Positions 9,249 through 16,860 of a DNA stretch of 64,000 nucleotides are shown in pieces. Positions within the stretch are counted from its first letter, which is position 1, and each line of letters opens with the position of its first letter. Both the position numbers and the translations under genes were made by a program. The notes under the pieces were generated by a model, which saw only the letters and a program-made list of their open reading frames with translations, was not told the origin of the DNA and made no database searches. Source of the stretch: an uncultured Bacteroidales bacterium (GTDB lineage Bacteria > Bacteroidota > Bacteroidia > Bacteroidales > UBA932). Location: assembly GCA_946405485.1 (NCBI GenBank), contig CAMJHJ010000001.1, positions 1 to 64,000 of the forward strand, in the 5' to 3' direction.

Positions 9249-10394
9249 ATGAAACGTTTTTTCCGCATTCTGAGGAACCTGCTGGTTTTGATCCTGCTCG
9301 TGCTGATCGCCGTCGCATTCGTCTGGAGACGCGAGATCGCATCCCTCCGTACCGTCCACAGCGTGGCTGACAACGGGTACCTTTATCAGATGGAATATAA
9401 GGCACAGTATGACTTGGATGATGTCATCTCCAAGGATATTGGCAGCAATGCGTATCTTCTGGATTATGTCGTCGGACGGATCGGTAAGGGCATCCCCATC
9501 AAGATGAAGAGCGCTCAGGTCGCGGATGAAAACGGCGAATTGGGAGTCTTCAACTGCACCAGTTTCCAAGTTAGAAATGCTGAAGGAGAAGGTTATCTTT
9601 ATGGGCGTAACTATGACTATTTCAAGAATCCGACATTGGTCGTAAAGTCCAATCCCAGAAATGGTTACGCTTCTGTTTCTGTCTGTGATATGTCCCATTT
9701 CGGCTATGGTTTGGACAAGGTTCCGGATGGTTTCGCCTCCAGTCTGAGCTGCCTGGCAGCCGTATATGCGCCGCTGGACGGCGTCAATGAAAAAGGCCTC
9801 TGCACATCTATTATGGCCCTTCCCAAGCAAGCCGCTGCGCAGAATACGGGCAAGCATGTCGTGGGTACCACGATCCTGATGCGCCTCTGGCTGGACCGCT
9901 GTGCGACCGTTGATGAAGCCCTGGCTCTTCTGGAGACCGTTGATGTGCACCATGACCCTGTCGTCGGATCGGGTTATCATTACATGGTCGCGGATGCCGG
10001 TGGCGATTGCGCGGTCGTCGAGTTTGACAAGGAAGATGGCTGGAAGACGATGGTCGTGCGCAAATCCCCCGAGGCGAACGCCCTGTTGGTGACCAACCAC
10101 CTGCTTTCCGAGAAATATCGTACGGATGAGCCGGACGAGAGGGTCGGCAACCCCCATAGCAAGAGTTGGTGGCGTTACGAGACCGTGTCGTCCTATCTGG
10201 ATGAGAGGAATGGCATCCTCTCCCCTGCCGAAGCCGCGGAATGCCTGGCCCAGGTCCACTGGAAAGACTTCGTCTGGGACACCGGAACAGTCGAGGACAC
10301 GCAGTATACCAGTGTTTATGACCAGAAGAATCTAACCCTTGACCTGCGTAATTGGAACGATTACGAGACGGTCCACCACTTCTCCCTGCGCTGA
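9249..10394 (+). CDS. Membrane-anchored choloylglycine-hydrolase-like Ntn amidase (linear amide C-N hydrolase)
   Basis: 381 residues. Residues about 10-27 form one hydrophobic N-terminal helix (anchor or uncleaved signal). The Ntn core starts at the presumed nucleophile Cys103 (FNCTSF), with the typical following YGRNYDY and NEKGLCTS motifs. In this superfamily (bile salt hydrolase, penicillin V acylase, acid-ceramidase-like amidases) Cys must become N-terminal, so about 102 residues would be removed by processing. The long prepiece is unlike bile salt hydrolases, where Cys follows Met1, and more like the acid ceramidase/NAAA group. It is 13 bases upstream of the OlsF-like gene, which suggests an N-acyl amide lipid as substrate (inference). 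Confidence 0.78.
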   Translation: MKRFFRILRNLLVLILLVLIAVAFVWRREIASLRTVHSVADNGYLYQMEYKAQYDLDDVISKDIGSNAYLLDYVVGRIGKGIPIKMKSAQVADENGELGVFNCTSFQVRNAEGEGYLYGRNYDYFKNPTLVVKSNPRNGYASVSVCDMSHFGYGLDKVPDGFASSLSCLAAVYAPLDGVNEKGLCTSIMALPKQAAAQNTGKHVVGTTILMRLWLDRCATVDEALALLETVDVHHDPVVGSGYHYMVADAGGDCAVVEFDKEDGWKTMVVRKSPEANALLVTNHLLSEKYRTDEPDERVGNPHSKSWWRYETVSSYLDERNGILSPAEAAECLAQVHWKDFVWDTGTVEDTQYTSVYDQKNLTLDLRNWNDYETVHHFSLR

Positions 10395-10407
10395 TAGATT
10401 AGCGACT

Positions 10408-12237
10408 ATGAAAGATTCTCGAACGCACGTACTGAACCATACCGAACTGCAAGACCTTTTGGGAATCAAGGGTTTTGCCGGTCGTGTAGCGGCCAGTTGC
10501 CTCTACCGTGCCCTGAATCTGGACGGTTTCAACCGCATCCAGGAGAAATACAGCAGTCTTACCGGCGCCCCCTTTGCCGCTTCCGTCTTGGATGAGATCG
10601 GTGTTCGGTATCACATCCCCGAGCATCAGTTGGACCGGATCCCTGCCGAAGGCGCATTCATTATCGTCTGCAACCATCCGTACGGCAGTCTCGACGGCCT
10701 AATTCTCGAGACCCTCGTCGGAGCCCGTCGTCCGGATCTTAAGGTTCTGACGACTTTCATGCTGACCCTGATTCCCGGACTCTCGGACAGTTTCATCCCG
10801 GTGGACAATTTCTCCACAGGAGCTGCCCGCAGCCTGAATGGCCTCCGCGCCGCTTTGGAGCACTTGTCCGGCGGTCATCCGCTAGCCCTGTTCCCGGCCG
10901 GAGAGGTCAGCACCTGGCAGAAAAAAAAGAATCGTACGGCGCTTGGTAAGGGCCGTGTCGTCGAGGATATACCCTGGGCTGACAGTGTCATTAAACTGGT
11001 GAAGAATTCCGGCCTTCCCGTGATTCCGATGTATTTCCAGGGCGGCAATTCCAAGCTCTTCCACAGGCTTGGCCGCATCCATCCGCGATTGAGGACTCTC
11101 CGACTCCCCCGCGAAATGTTCAACAAAAACGGATCGCTCGTGGAAGTCCGTATCGGTCAGGCCATCCAGCCGGACGATTTTGCCAGTCTGGATGTCCCAT
11201 CTCTGGGACGTTACCTGCGCAACCGCTGCTATGCCCTTGAGTCTCAGTGTGTTTCGGAACCGGATCTGACGCAGCGCATCTTCCCCTCCCCTCTTGCGGA
11301 GCCTGTTCCGGCGGAGCGGATACGGGAAGAAATGGAGTCTTTGCCTGCCGACCGTATCCTGTTCGAGGACGGAGATTATCGGGTGTGCCTGCTCCGCGTG
11401 ACGGATGCTCCGGAGACGATGCAGGAACTGTTCCGCCTCCGCGAGGAGGTTTTCCGAGGTGTCGGTGAGGGCACGGGACGGCCGATTGACACCGATTCCT
11501 ATGATTCGTATTATTATCAGCTGATCCTGTGGAACCTGCCGAACCGCGAGATTGCCGGTGCATACCGTCTCGGAGACTGTACCCGGATGATGGCGGAACA
11601 CGGCGGGATTCCTGGCCTCTATACGGCAAGTCTTTATGATTATAAGGATACGGCGGCGCCGCTGCTTTCCCGTTGCATGGAGCTGGGGCGCTCGTTCGTC
11701 GCCTGCAAGTATCAGCGGGAAGTCCATCCGCTGCGCCTGCTGCTGGCTGGCCTTTCCGTCGCAACGCTGCGTATCCCCCACGCCGAGTATTGCCTGGGCC
11801 CGGTCAGTATCAGTAACGACTATCCCCTTTTTATCAAGAGCCTGGCAGTCCATTTCCTCCGCCGGGAGTTCTCGCTTCCGGATGCGGAGCAGATCGTCAC
11901 ACCTCCGCATCCTTTCCAGGCAGATTTCCTGTCCGTGGATCCGGATGCCTTGCTGCAGACGGTGCCGGCTGGGGACATGGATAGATTCGACCGTCTGCTG
12001 GCGACGGTGTCAGACGGGAAATATCGCCTTCCTGTGCTTGTCAGGAAGTATTTCAGTTGCTCTGCGCGGCTGCTTTGTTTCAATGTGGACCCGGACTTCA
12101 CGGACAGCCTGGACGGCTTGATCCTGCTTCGATTGAAAGACTTCCCTCCCCAGACCCTGCGTTCGATCTTGCGCGGTGTTCCTGCCGGCCTGCGGGATGA
12201 GGTATTCATGCATTTCTACGGGACGACCGAGCCATGA
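10408..12237 (+). CDS. OlsF-like bifunctional acyltransferase (aminolipid synthesis)
   Basis: 609 residues in two parts. Residues about 60-270 form a PlsC-type O-acyltransferase: the catalytic block NHPYGSLDG (His90, Asp96), FPAGEVS near 163 and a late VIPMYF segment. Residues about 340-530 resemble the OlsB/GNAT-type N-acyltransferase (FRLREEVFRGVGEGTGRP, then AGAYRLG). This OlsA-OlsB fusion order is that of OlsF, which makes ornithine or other amino-acid-containing lipids in Serratia and some Bacteroidetes. The acyl-accepting amino acid (ornithine, glycine or other) cannot be told from sequence. The start at 10408 follows the amidase by 13 bases. Its stop overlaps the LAB_N start by 4 bases (ATGA). 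Confidence 0.8.
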   Translation: MKDSRTHVLNHTELQDLLGIKGFAGRVAASCLYRALNLDGFNRIQEKYSSLTGAPFAASVLDEIGVRYHIPEHQLDRIPAEGAFIIVCNHPYGSLDGLILETLVGARRPDLKVLTTFMLTLIPGLSDSFIPVDNFSTGAARSLNGLRAALEHLSGGHPLALFPAGEVSTWQKKKNRTALGKGRVVEDIPWADSVIKLVKNSGLPVIPMYFQGGNSKLFHRLGRIHPRLRTLRLPREMFNKNGSLVEVRIGQAIQPDDFASLDVPSLGRYLRNRCYALESQCVSEPDLTQRIFPSPLAEPVPAERIREEMESLPADRILFEDGDYRVCLLRVTDAPETMQELFRLREEVFRGVGEGTGRPIDTDSYDSYYYQLILWNLPNREIAGAYRLGDCTRMMAEHGGIPGLYTASLYDYKDTAAPLLSRCMELGRSFVACKYQREVHPLRLLLAGLSVATLRIPHAEYCLGPVSISNDYPLFIKSLAVHFLRREFSLPDAEQIVTPPHPFQADFLSVDPDALLQTVPAGDMDRFDRLLATVSDGKYRLPVLVRKYFSCSARLLCFNVDPDFTDSLDGLILLRLKDFPPQTLRSILRGVPAGLRDEVFMHFYGTTEP

Positions 12238-12896
12238 CCAGTCCGCTTTGGGTATACCTCATAGGCTTTATCGGGATGGCGCTGTACGGTGTCCGTCTCT
12301 TCGTCCAGTGGTATATGTCCGAAAAGGCCCACAAGGTGGTCTCTCCGGGCATTTACTGGGTGATGAGCAGCATCGGTGCCGTCGTGCTTTATCTGTATGG
12401 CTGGCTGCGAAAAGACTTTTCCATCATCTTCGGCGAGAGTATCGGCTACTACATCTACATGTGGAACATCAGCATCATGGGTCTGTACAAGAAGGTGCCC
12501 CGCTTCGTGGTGATCTTGCAGGCGCTGTTTCCCGTCGTGATCCTCGGTCTGATGATGCGGGATCTTCCCGCTTTCACGGAGAGTTTCCTGCATAATCCGG
12601 ATGTTCCGCCGGAGTTGCTGCTTTTCGGCGTGCTGGGTCAGTTCACGTATGAGATCCGCTCGCTCTATCAGTTGATCTACAGTTATCGCCGGAAGGAGTC
12701 TTTCCTGCCGCTGGGGCATTGGGTGCTTGCCGTGGTCGGCGCCTTGATGATCATCACCTACGGCGTCATCCGCCACGACTGGGTCTTGGTCATTGGCCAG
12801 TTCGGCATCGTCTTCTCCATCCGCAACATCATGATCCATCTTGCGTCGATGCGCCGGACCCACGACGGTCCGGACGAACTGGACGCTTCTGTCTAG
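12234..12896 (+). CDS. LAB_N (lipid A biosynthesis N-terminal) domain membrane protein, two repeats
   Basis: 220 residues of mostly membrane helices. The LAB_N pattern occurs twice: about residues 6-75 (YLIGFIGMALYGVRLFVQWY, KVVSPGIYWVMSS) and about 130-205 (LLLFGVLGQFTYEIRSLYQ, SFLPLGHWVLAVVG). LAB_N domains occur fused to LpxB or alone beside lipid or glycan transfer genes; the biochemical role is not settled. It starts with a 4-base overlap on the OlsF-like gene, so the two are translationally coupled and a role in envelope lipid handling is likely. A large hairpin (12901-12971) begins right after its stop. Confidence 0.82.
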   Translation: MTSPLWVYLIGFIGMALYGVRLFVQWYMSEKAHKVVSPGIYWVMSSIGAVVLYLYGWLRKDFSIIFGESIGYYIYMWNISIMGLYKKVPRFVVILQALFPVVILGLMMRDLPAFTESFLHNPDVPPELLLFGVLGQFTYEIRSLYQLIYSYRRKESFLPLGHWVLAVVGALMIITYGVIRHDWVLVIGQFGIVFSIRNIMIHLASMRRTHDGPDELDASV

Positions 12897-12977
12897 CAGG
12901 CGCCCGCCGCACTTCGGGAAGCATTCCCCCGAAGGGGTTAAACTCATCTGCTTCCCGAAGTGCGGCGGGCGTCTGCC
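12895..12977. repeat. Palindromic element A: 23-bp perfect inverted repeat with conserved loop
   Basis: Left arm 12901-12923 and right arm 12949-12971 are perfectly complementary over 23 bases (CGCCCGCCGCACTTCGGG... against its reverse complement), extendable with mismatches to about 12895 and 12977. The 25-base loop begins TTCCCCCGAAGGGGTT and can itself fold (CCCC/GGGG). It lies between the convergent LAB_N and sialidase genes and could terminate both, although no T-run follows. The loop core matches those of elements at 33136-33203 and 31513-31586, whereas the stem sequence does not. Confidence 0.85.
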
Positions 12978-12984
12978 AGGTCGC

Positions 12985-14124
12985 TCAGCGTATGTCTTTC
13001 GCCGGGATCAAGTCGAAGACGATGCAGTCGCGGGCGGTGGAGTCCCCGGCCTCATAAAGGACGCCGACGGAGCCGTCCGGGAGTTCCACCATGTCGGAAT
13101 AAGCTTCCTTGGCGTAGGGGCCGTCATAGATTTCCTGCCAGTTCGCTCCCCTGTCCTTGCTGAGTTTCACTTTGAGTCCGGTGCGGGCCGAGTCCGTCGG
13201 GTTGGCGAAAAGCAGCCAGTCATCCTTCTCGTGCCCATGGCGATAGCGGATCAGACTCCCCTCGCAGACGGCAGACGTCAGCTGGGTGTCGTAGGCATTC
13301 TCACCCAGGGTCTCTCCCCCGTCGGTACTGATGGCAACCTGACGGAGATACCGTATCCCCGTCGTATCTTGCCAGCGCTTGAACTCTCTCATATTCAGCA
13401 TGATATCGCCGTTCGACAGCTCGGCGGACATGCATTCGTTTCCGCCTCGTCCGCTGAATGCGCCCCTTTGCCAACTCTCTCCCCCGTCATCCGAATAAAT
13501 AAAGAAAGAGCGTCCTTGCCAAAGCTTTCCCTCCCCTTCCCACTTGTGGTAGCAGGAGGCGACGACGCGCCCTTTATGGGCGCCGTTCTGCAACTGGATG
13601 GCATGTCCGGGACCGACGCAGGCCATGATCCAGTCGCGTTCGACCAGGCCTTCGTCGATCCGCCGGGGTTCGCTCCAAGTCAGGCCGTCGTCGTCGGAAT
13701 GCTGGATAAACCAGGTGATGTCGAAATAGTGGTATGGTTCGGCAGTGGTTTTCCAGGTGGACAGCATGAGGATGCGGCCGCTCTCGAGCACCACGGGCGT
13801 CGGACTTGAGCAACAGTTCTCCCCATCCTCCCGGACGGTGATGGCCTCGCCCCAGGTCCGGCCTCCGTCTGTCGAGCGCTTGACGACCAGGTCGATGTCA
13901 CCATGGTCCTTGTGGCTGTTCTGCCGCGCTTCCGCAAAGGCCAGCAGGGTGCCGGCCTTCGTGACCGTGATGGCCGGGATTCGGTAGGTGTGGCAACTGT
14001 CTTCACCGGCGCTGAACAGCGCAATGGGGCCCTCCCAATCCTTTTGGGCCGAACGATCGCGGCAGGAAACCGCCAGCAGGGATGCGGCCAGCATACAGGC
14101 CGCGACGATGCTCTTTGCTTTCAT
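12985..14124 (-). CDS. Exo-alpha-sialidase, GH33-type lipoprotein
   Basis: 379 residues. A lipoprotein signal ends LLAVSC (Cys21), so it is probably on the cell surface or in the periplasm. The sialidase signature YRIPAI gives the first Arg of the triad (Arg48). The following loop (KDHGDID) holds the expected acid/base Asp. Five Asp-box repeats are visible: STDGGRTW, SDDDGLTW, SDDGGESW, STDGGETL and SKDRGANW. These build the six-bladed propeller that releases terminal sialic acids from glycans. The start at 14124 is chosen from the signal peptide; the longer reading to 14271 has no signal. It ends next to element A. Confidence 0.9.
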   Translation of the reverse strand: MKAKSIVAACMLAASLLAVSCRDRSAQKDWEGPIALFSAGEDSCHTYRIPAITVTKAGTLLAFAEARQNSHKDHGDIDLVVKRSTDGGRTWGEAITVREDGENCCSSPTPVVLESGRILMLSTWKTTAEPYHYFDITWFIQHSDDDGLTWSEPRRIDEGLVERDWIMACVGPGHAIQLQNGAHKGRVVASCYHKWEGEGKLWQGRSFFIYSDDGGESWQRGAFSGRGGNECMSAELSNGDIMLNMREFKRWQDTTGIRYLRQVAISTDGGETLGENAYDTQLTSAVCEGSLIRYRHGHEKDDWLLFANPTDSARTGLKVKLSKDRGANWQEIYDGPYAKEAYSDMVELPDGSVGVLYEAGDSTARDCIVFDLIPAKDIR

Positions 14125-14199
14125 GACTGCGAATTTACGAAAACAATGCGACAATCTTATCCACCATTGAGATGATATTTCCATTCTTTGAGACGATAC

Positions 14200-14233
14200 T
14201 TTGATGCCTCCTGCTTGCATGGTGATATCTTTG
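14200..14233 (+). promoter_or_regulatory. Promoter of the native susC-like gene
   Basis: TTTG at 14200-14203 and TATCTTTG at 14226-14233, separated by 22 bases, resemble the -33 and -7 boxes of a Bacteroidetes promoter. The ATG follows about 40 bases later at 14273. Confidence 0.5.
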
Positions 14234-14272
14234 CGAAAAAAGACACTATTTCTTAACACCAAACACCACACA

Positions 14273-15292
14273 ATGAATCACAGCAAACCATTCTGCCTTC
14301 TTTTGCCCGGCAGGGCGAAGGAGACCTTTATGTGCTTCTGTCTGGCCTTACTCTGCCTCAGCTTGCCGCTGAATGCGCAGAATCGGGTCGGAGGTACGGT
14401 CCTGGACCAGAACGGCCAGCCTGTCGAAGGCGCTGTCGTGCAGGTCAAGGGAACCAACAACGGCACGGTCACGGATGCTGACGGCAGGTGGACACTGAGC
14501 GACGTCAATCCCGGTGCCGCTCTTGTCTTTTCCAGCATCGGTTATGAGACCGTAGAAATGCCTTATACGGGCCAGGGTACCGTCAACTTCTCCGTTCGTG
14601 AAGAAACGACAGCCCTCGACGATGTCGTCGTCATCGGTTACGGTACCGTCAAGAAACGCGACCTGACCGGATCCATCGCTTCGGTCGATGCCGAAAAAGT
14701 GATGTCCAAAGCACCGACCAACGTTTTCCAGGCCCTGCAGGGTGCCGCCGCCGGTGTACAGGTCACGACCAATTCCGGCGCACCCGGTGAAGGTGCCACC
14801 ATCAGAATCCGCGGTACTGCCACTTTCGGTTCCGGTGCAAATCCCCTCTATGTCGTGGACAACGTACCGATGAGCAATATCGACGATCTCAATCCGGACG
14901 ACATCGCCTCCCTGGAAGTGCTGAAGGACGCTGCTTCTGCCGCCATCTACGGATCCCGTTCCGCCAACGGCGTCATCCTGATCACGACCAAGAAGGGCGT
15001 GGAAGGATATCCCCGCATGGATGTCAAATATAAGCACGGATTCGGCCGCGTGGCCCATCTGGTGCCCCAGACCACCCCGCAGAATTATCGTTTCTATAAT
15101 TCGGAACGCCGGCGTCACGTACCCAACGGCAGCAACTGGCAGTTTGTACAGGATTCCCTTCGCTGGTTCTTCAACGGTGACGGAAACCAGTACGGATACC
15201 TGTTGCGTACGGCCCAGAAGGATGAAGTCAACCTCAGCGTCGCAGCCGCTACGAACAAGTATAACTATTTTTACTTATTGTTTTGCAATTAG
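14273..15292 (+). pseudogene. Truncated SusC/RagA-type TonB-dependent receptor (N-terminal part only)
   Basis: Only 339 residues, against about 1000 for the family. Present are the signal peptide (ending LNAQ), the carboxypeptidase-regulatory-like domain (about 38-115) and the plug (DDVVVIGYGTVKKRDLTGS through AIYGSRSANGVILITTKKG); the barrel is missing. The protein matches the complete SusC at 16861 at many positions up to KYNYF (compare KFNYFSSIGY). It then runs into six unrelated residues (YLLFCN) and a stop. The break at about 15272 coincides with a drop from about 55% to about 33% GC in adjacent 60-base lines. It cannot form a transporter and is read as the left remnant of a native receptor cut by recombination. 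Confidence 0.88.
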
Positions 15293-15364
15293 TTAATATC
15301 ACCTTCAATCTAAGGTTAGAGCCGTAGGAAGTTCTGAAAATATCAAAGTTTAATCTCAATAAAA

Positions 15365-16180
15365 ATGTCCAGCAAATTAATTAAAGTGCTGCTTGCAGCC
15401 GCATTGGTTCTTTCTATCTCCGGGTGTGGTACTGGAAAGAAATTGTCAGATAACAATGGCGGAAAGTATGATGTATATTTACTGATTGGTCAGTCCAATA
15501 TGGCCGGACGAGGCAGGATGATCCTCCCGGAGGATACGCTGAAGGTCATTCAAGGCGTATGGCTTCTTGGGCCAGAAGACAAACCTGTCCCTGCCAAGAA
15601 TCCCCTGAACCAATACTCAACGGTTCGGAAAGACCTGAGCATGCAACAGATTTGTCCTGGAACTGCTTTTTCTGAAACGATGTACAGGCACAATGGAAGG
15701 AAGATTCTTTTAGTCGTAAACGCCAAGGGAGGATCCAACCTTAATCAATGGTTGGAAGGCTCTTTTTTCTTCAACGAAGCTGTCAGAAGAGGAAAGGAAG
15801 CGATGAAATACGGAAAGCTGAAAGGGATTCTCTGGCATCAAGGATGCGCCGATTCTTCAGAAAGGGGCGTGGAGACATATTTACAAAGACTCTCACCAAT
15901 GGTTCAAGCTCTTAGGGAAGGTTTGGGTGTCGGTGATGAAGTGCCATTTATAGCAGGAGAACTCGCATACTGGAGACCAGGATCAGAGAGATTCAACTCA
16001 ATGATTCATGGAATATCCGAAAAAATCCCCAACAGCAGTTGGGTTAGTGCAGAAGACTGTGGTCCATTGAAACCGGAATCACTGGAAACAAATCACCCAG
16101 ATCCTCATTTCAGCCGGGATGGGCAATTACTTCTCGGCAAGCGCTATGCGGAAAAAATAATAGATATTTCAAGGCACTGA
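15365..16180 (+). CDS. SASA-family carbohydrate acetylesterase (sialate O-acetylesterase/CE6 type)
   Basis: 271 residues. Lipoprotein signal ends SISGC (Cys21). The SGNH-type nucleophile block is GQSNMAG (Ser44), the middle block is WHQGCAD, and the C-terminal catalytic pair lies in HPDPHFSRDG. This fold (DUF303/SASA) includes CE6 acetylxylan esterases and sialic-acid O-acetylesterases; both substrates are plausible here, because a GH115-like gene lies downstream and sialidase genes flank the locus. AT-rich codon use unlike the neighbours before 15270. It is the first intact gene of the acquired block; 7 bases separate it from the HTCS fragment. Confidence 0.82.
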   Translation: MSSKLIKVLLAAALVLSISGCGTGKKLSDNNGGKYDVYLLIGQSNMAGRGRMILPEDTLKVIQGVWLLGPEDKPVPAKNPLNQYSTVRKDLSMQQICPGTAFSETMYRHNGRKILLVVNAKGGSNLNQWLEGSFFFNEAVRRGKEAMKYGKLKGILWHQGCADSSERGVETYLQRLSPMVQALREGLGVGDEVPFIAGELAYWRPGSERFNSMIHGISEKIPNSSWVSAEDCGPLKPESLETNHPDPHFSRDGQLLLGKRYAEKIIDISRH

Positions 16181-16187
16181 TTTTTCC

Positions 16188-16799
16188 ATGAGACTTTCCG
16201 CAAGGTTCCTTCCAGTACTTTATTCCTTAATTTTCATTTCAGCTGCTGCGGCAGCTGAGAACCAGTCTATTTATTTCAGACATCTAGGCGTTACAGAAGG
16301 ATTGACAAACAACTGTATTTCTTCAATTGTCCAGGACAGCAGAGGAACATTATGGATAGGCACAAACGATGGATTGAACCGTTTCGACGGAGGTAATGTA
16401 AGAACATATAAAAATGGAGACATATTATCCGGTAATCTGCCCAACAATGCTGTCACATCTCTTTTTGTTGACAAAGAGGGTATTTTATGGGTTGGCACAT
16501 CTGAGGGCCTATCAAAGTATCTTCCCGGCGAAGACCGTTTTGTCCCCATCCAAGGCATCTCCGGGTTTGTCCATACCATTACACAGGATTCAGGTGGCAG
16601 AATTTGGTCCGCAATAGGAGCAGAAAGCGTTGTAACCTGCTTTGACAATAAGACAGGGCAAGTTGACACCTTCAATTTTAATTATTTGGTTGGTAATATT
16701 TTGAATGAATTAAAAAAAGAAAGAATAAGGTTGATCCATCAATATTGGGAAGAAATTATCGTTTTTTTGGAAAAAAGTGAAAATAATAGAAATAGATAA
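16188..16799 (+). pseudogene. Truncated HTCS sensor (N-terminal propeller fragment)
   Basis: 203 residues. It begins with a signal peptide and the two-component-regulator propeller repeats of HTCS sensors: LTNNCISSIVQDSRGTLWIG, then AVTSLFVDKEGILWVGTSEG and a third. After about residue 165 (DTFNFN) the repeats stop and a very AT-rich, Lys/Glu-rich tail (ELKKERIRLIHQYW) runs to the stop. The rest of the propeller, membrane helix, kinase, receiver and AraC domains (over 1100 residues) are absent. The fragment differs from the intact HTCS at 27993, so it is probably the donor locus's own regulator, broken during or after transfer. The tail has no recognisable origin. Confidence 0.8.
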
Positions 16800-16860
16800 G
16801 AACTAATATAGCTCCGTGATAAAACACTTGAGCACTATTAACTAACAAATTCAACCAAAA

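Noticed and set aside
12895..12977. Long hairpins as integron attC sites or CRISPR-related repeats
   Set aside because: No RYYYAAC/GTTRRRY core sites, no integrase, no direct repeats with spacers; the loops rather than the ends are conserved.
12841..13809. 322-codon plus-strand frame across the hairpin and sialidase
   Set aside because: It is antisense to a sialidase with a signal peptide, lipobox and five Asp boxes, and it reads through element A; no family is recognisable.
14155..14166. Single DnaA-box-like sequence (TTATCCACC) upstream of the broken susC
   Set aside because: One site with a mismatch is expected by chance and has no supporting context.
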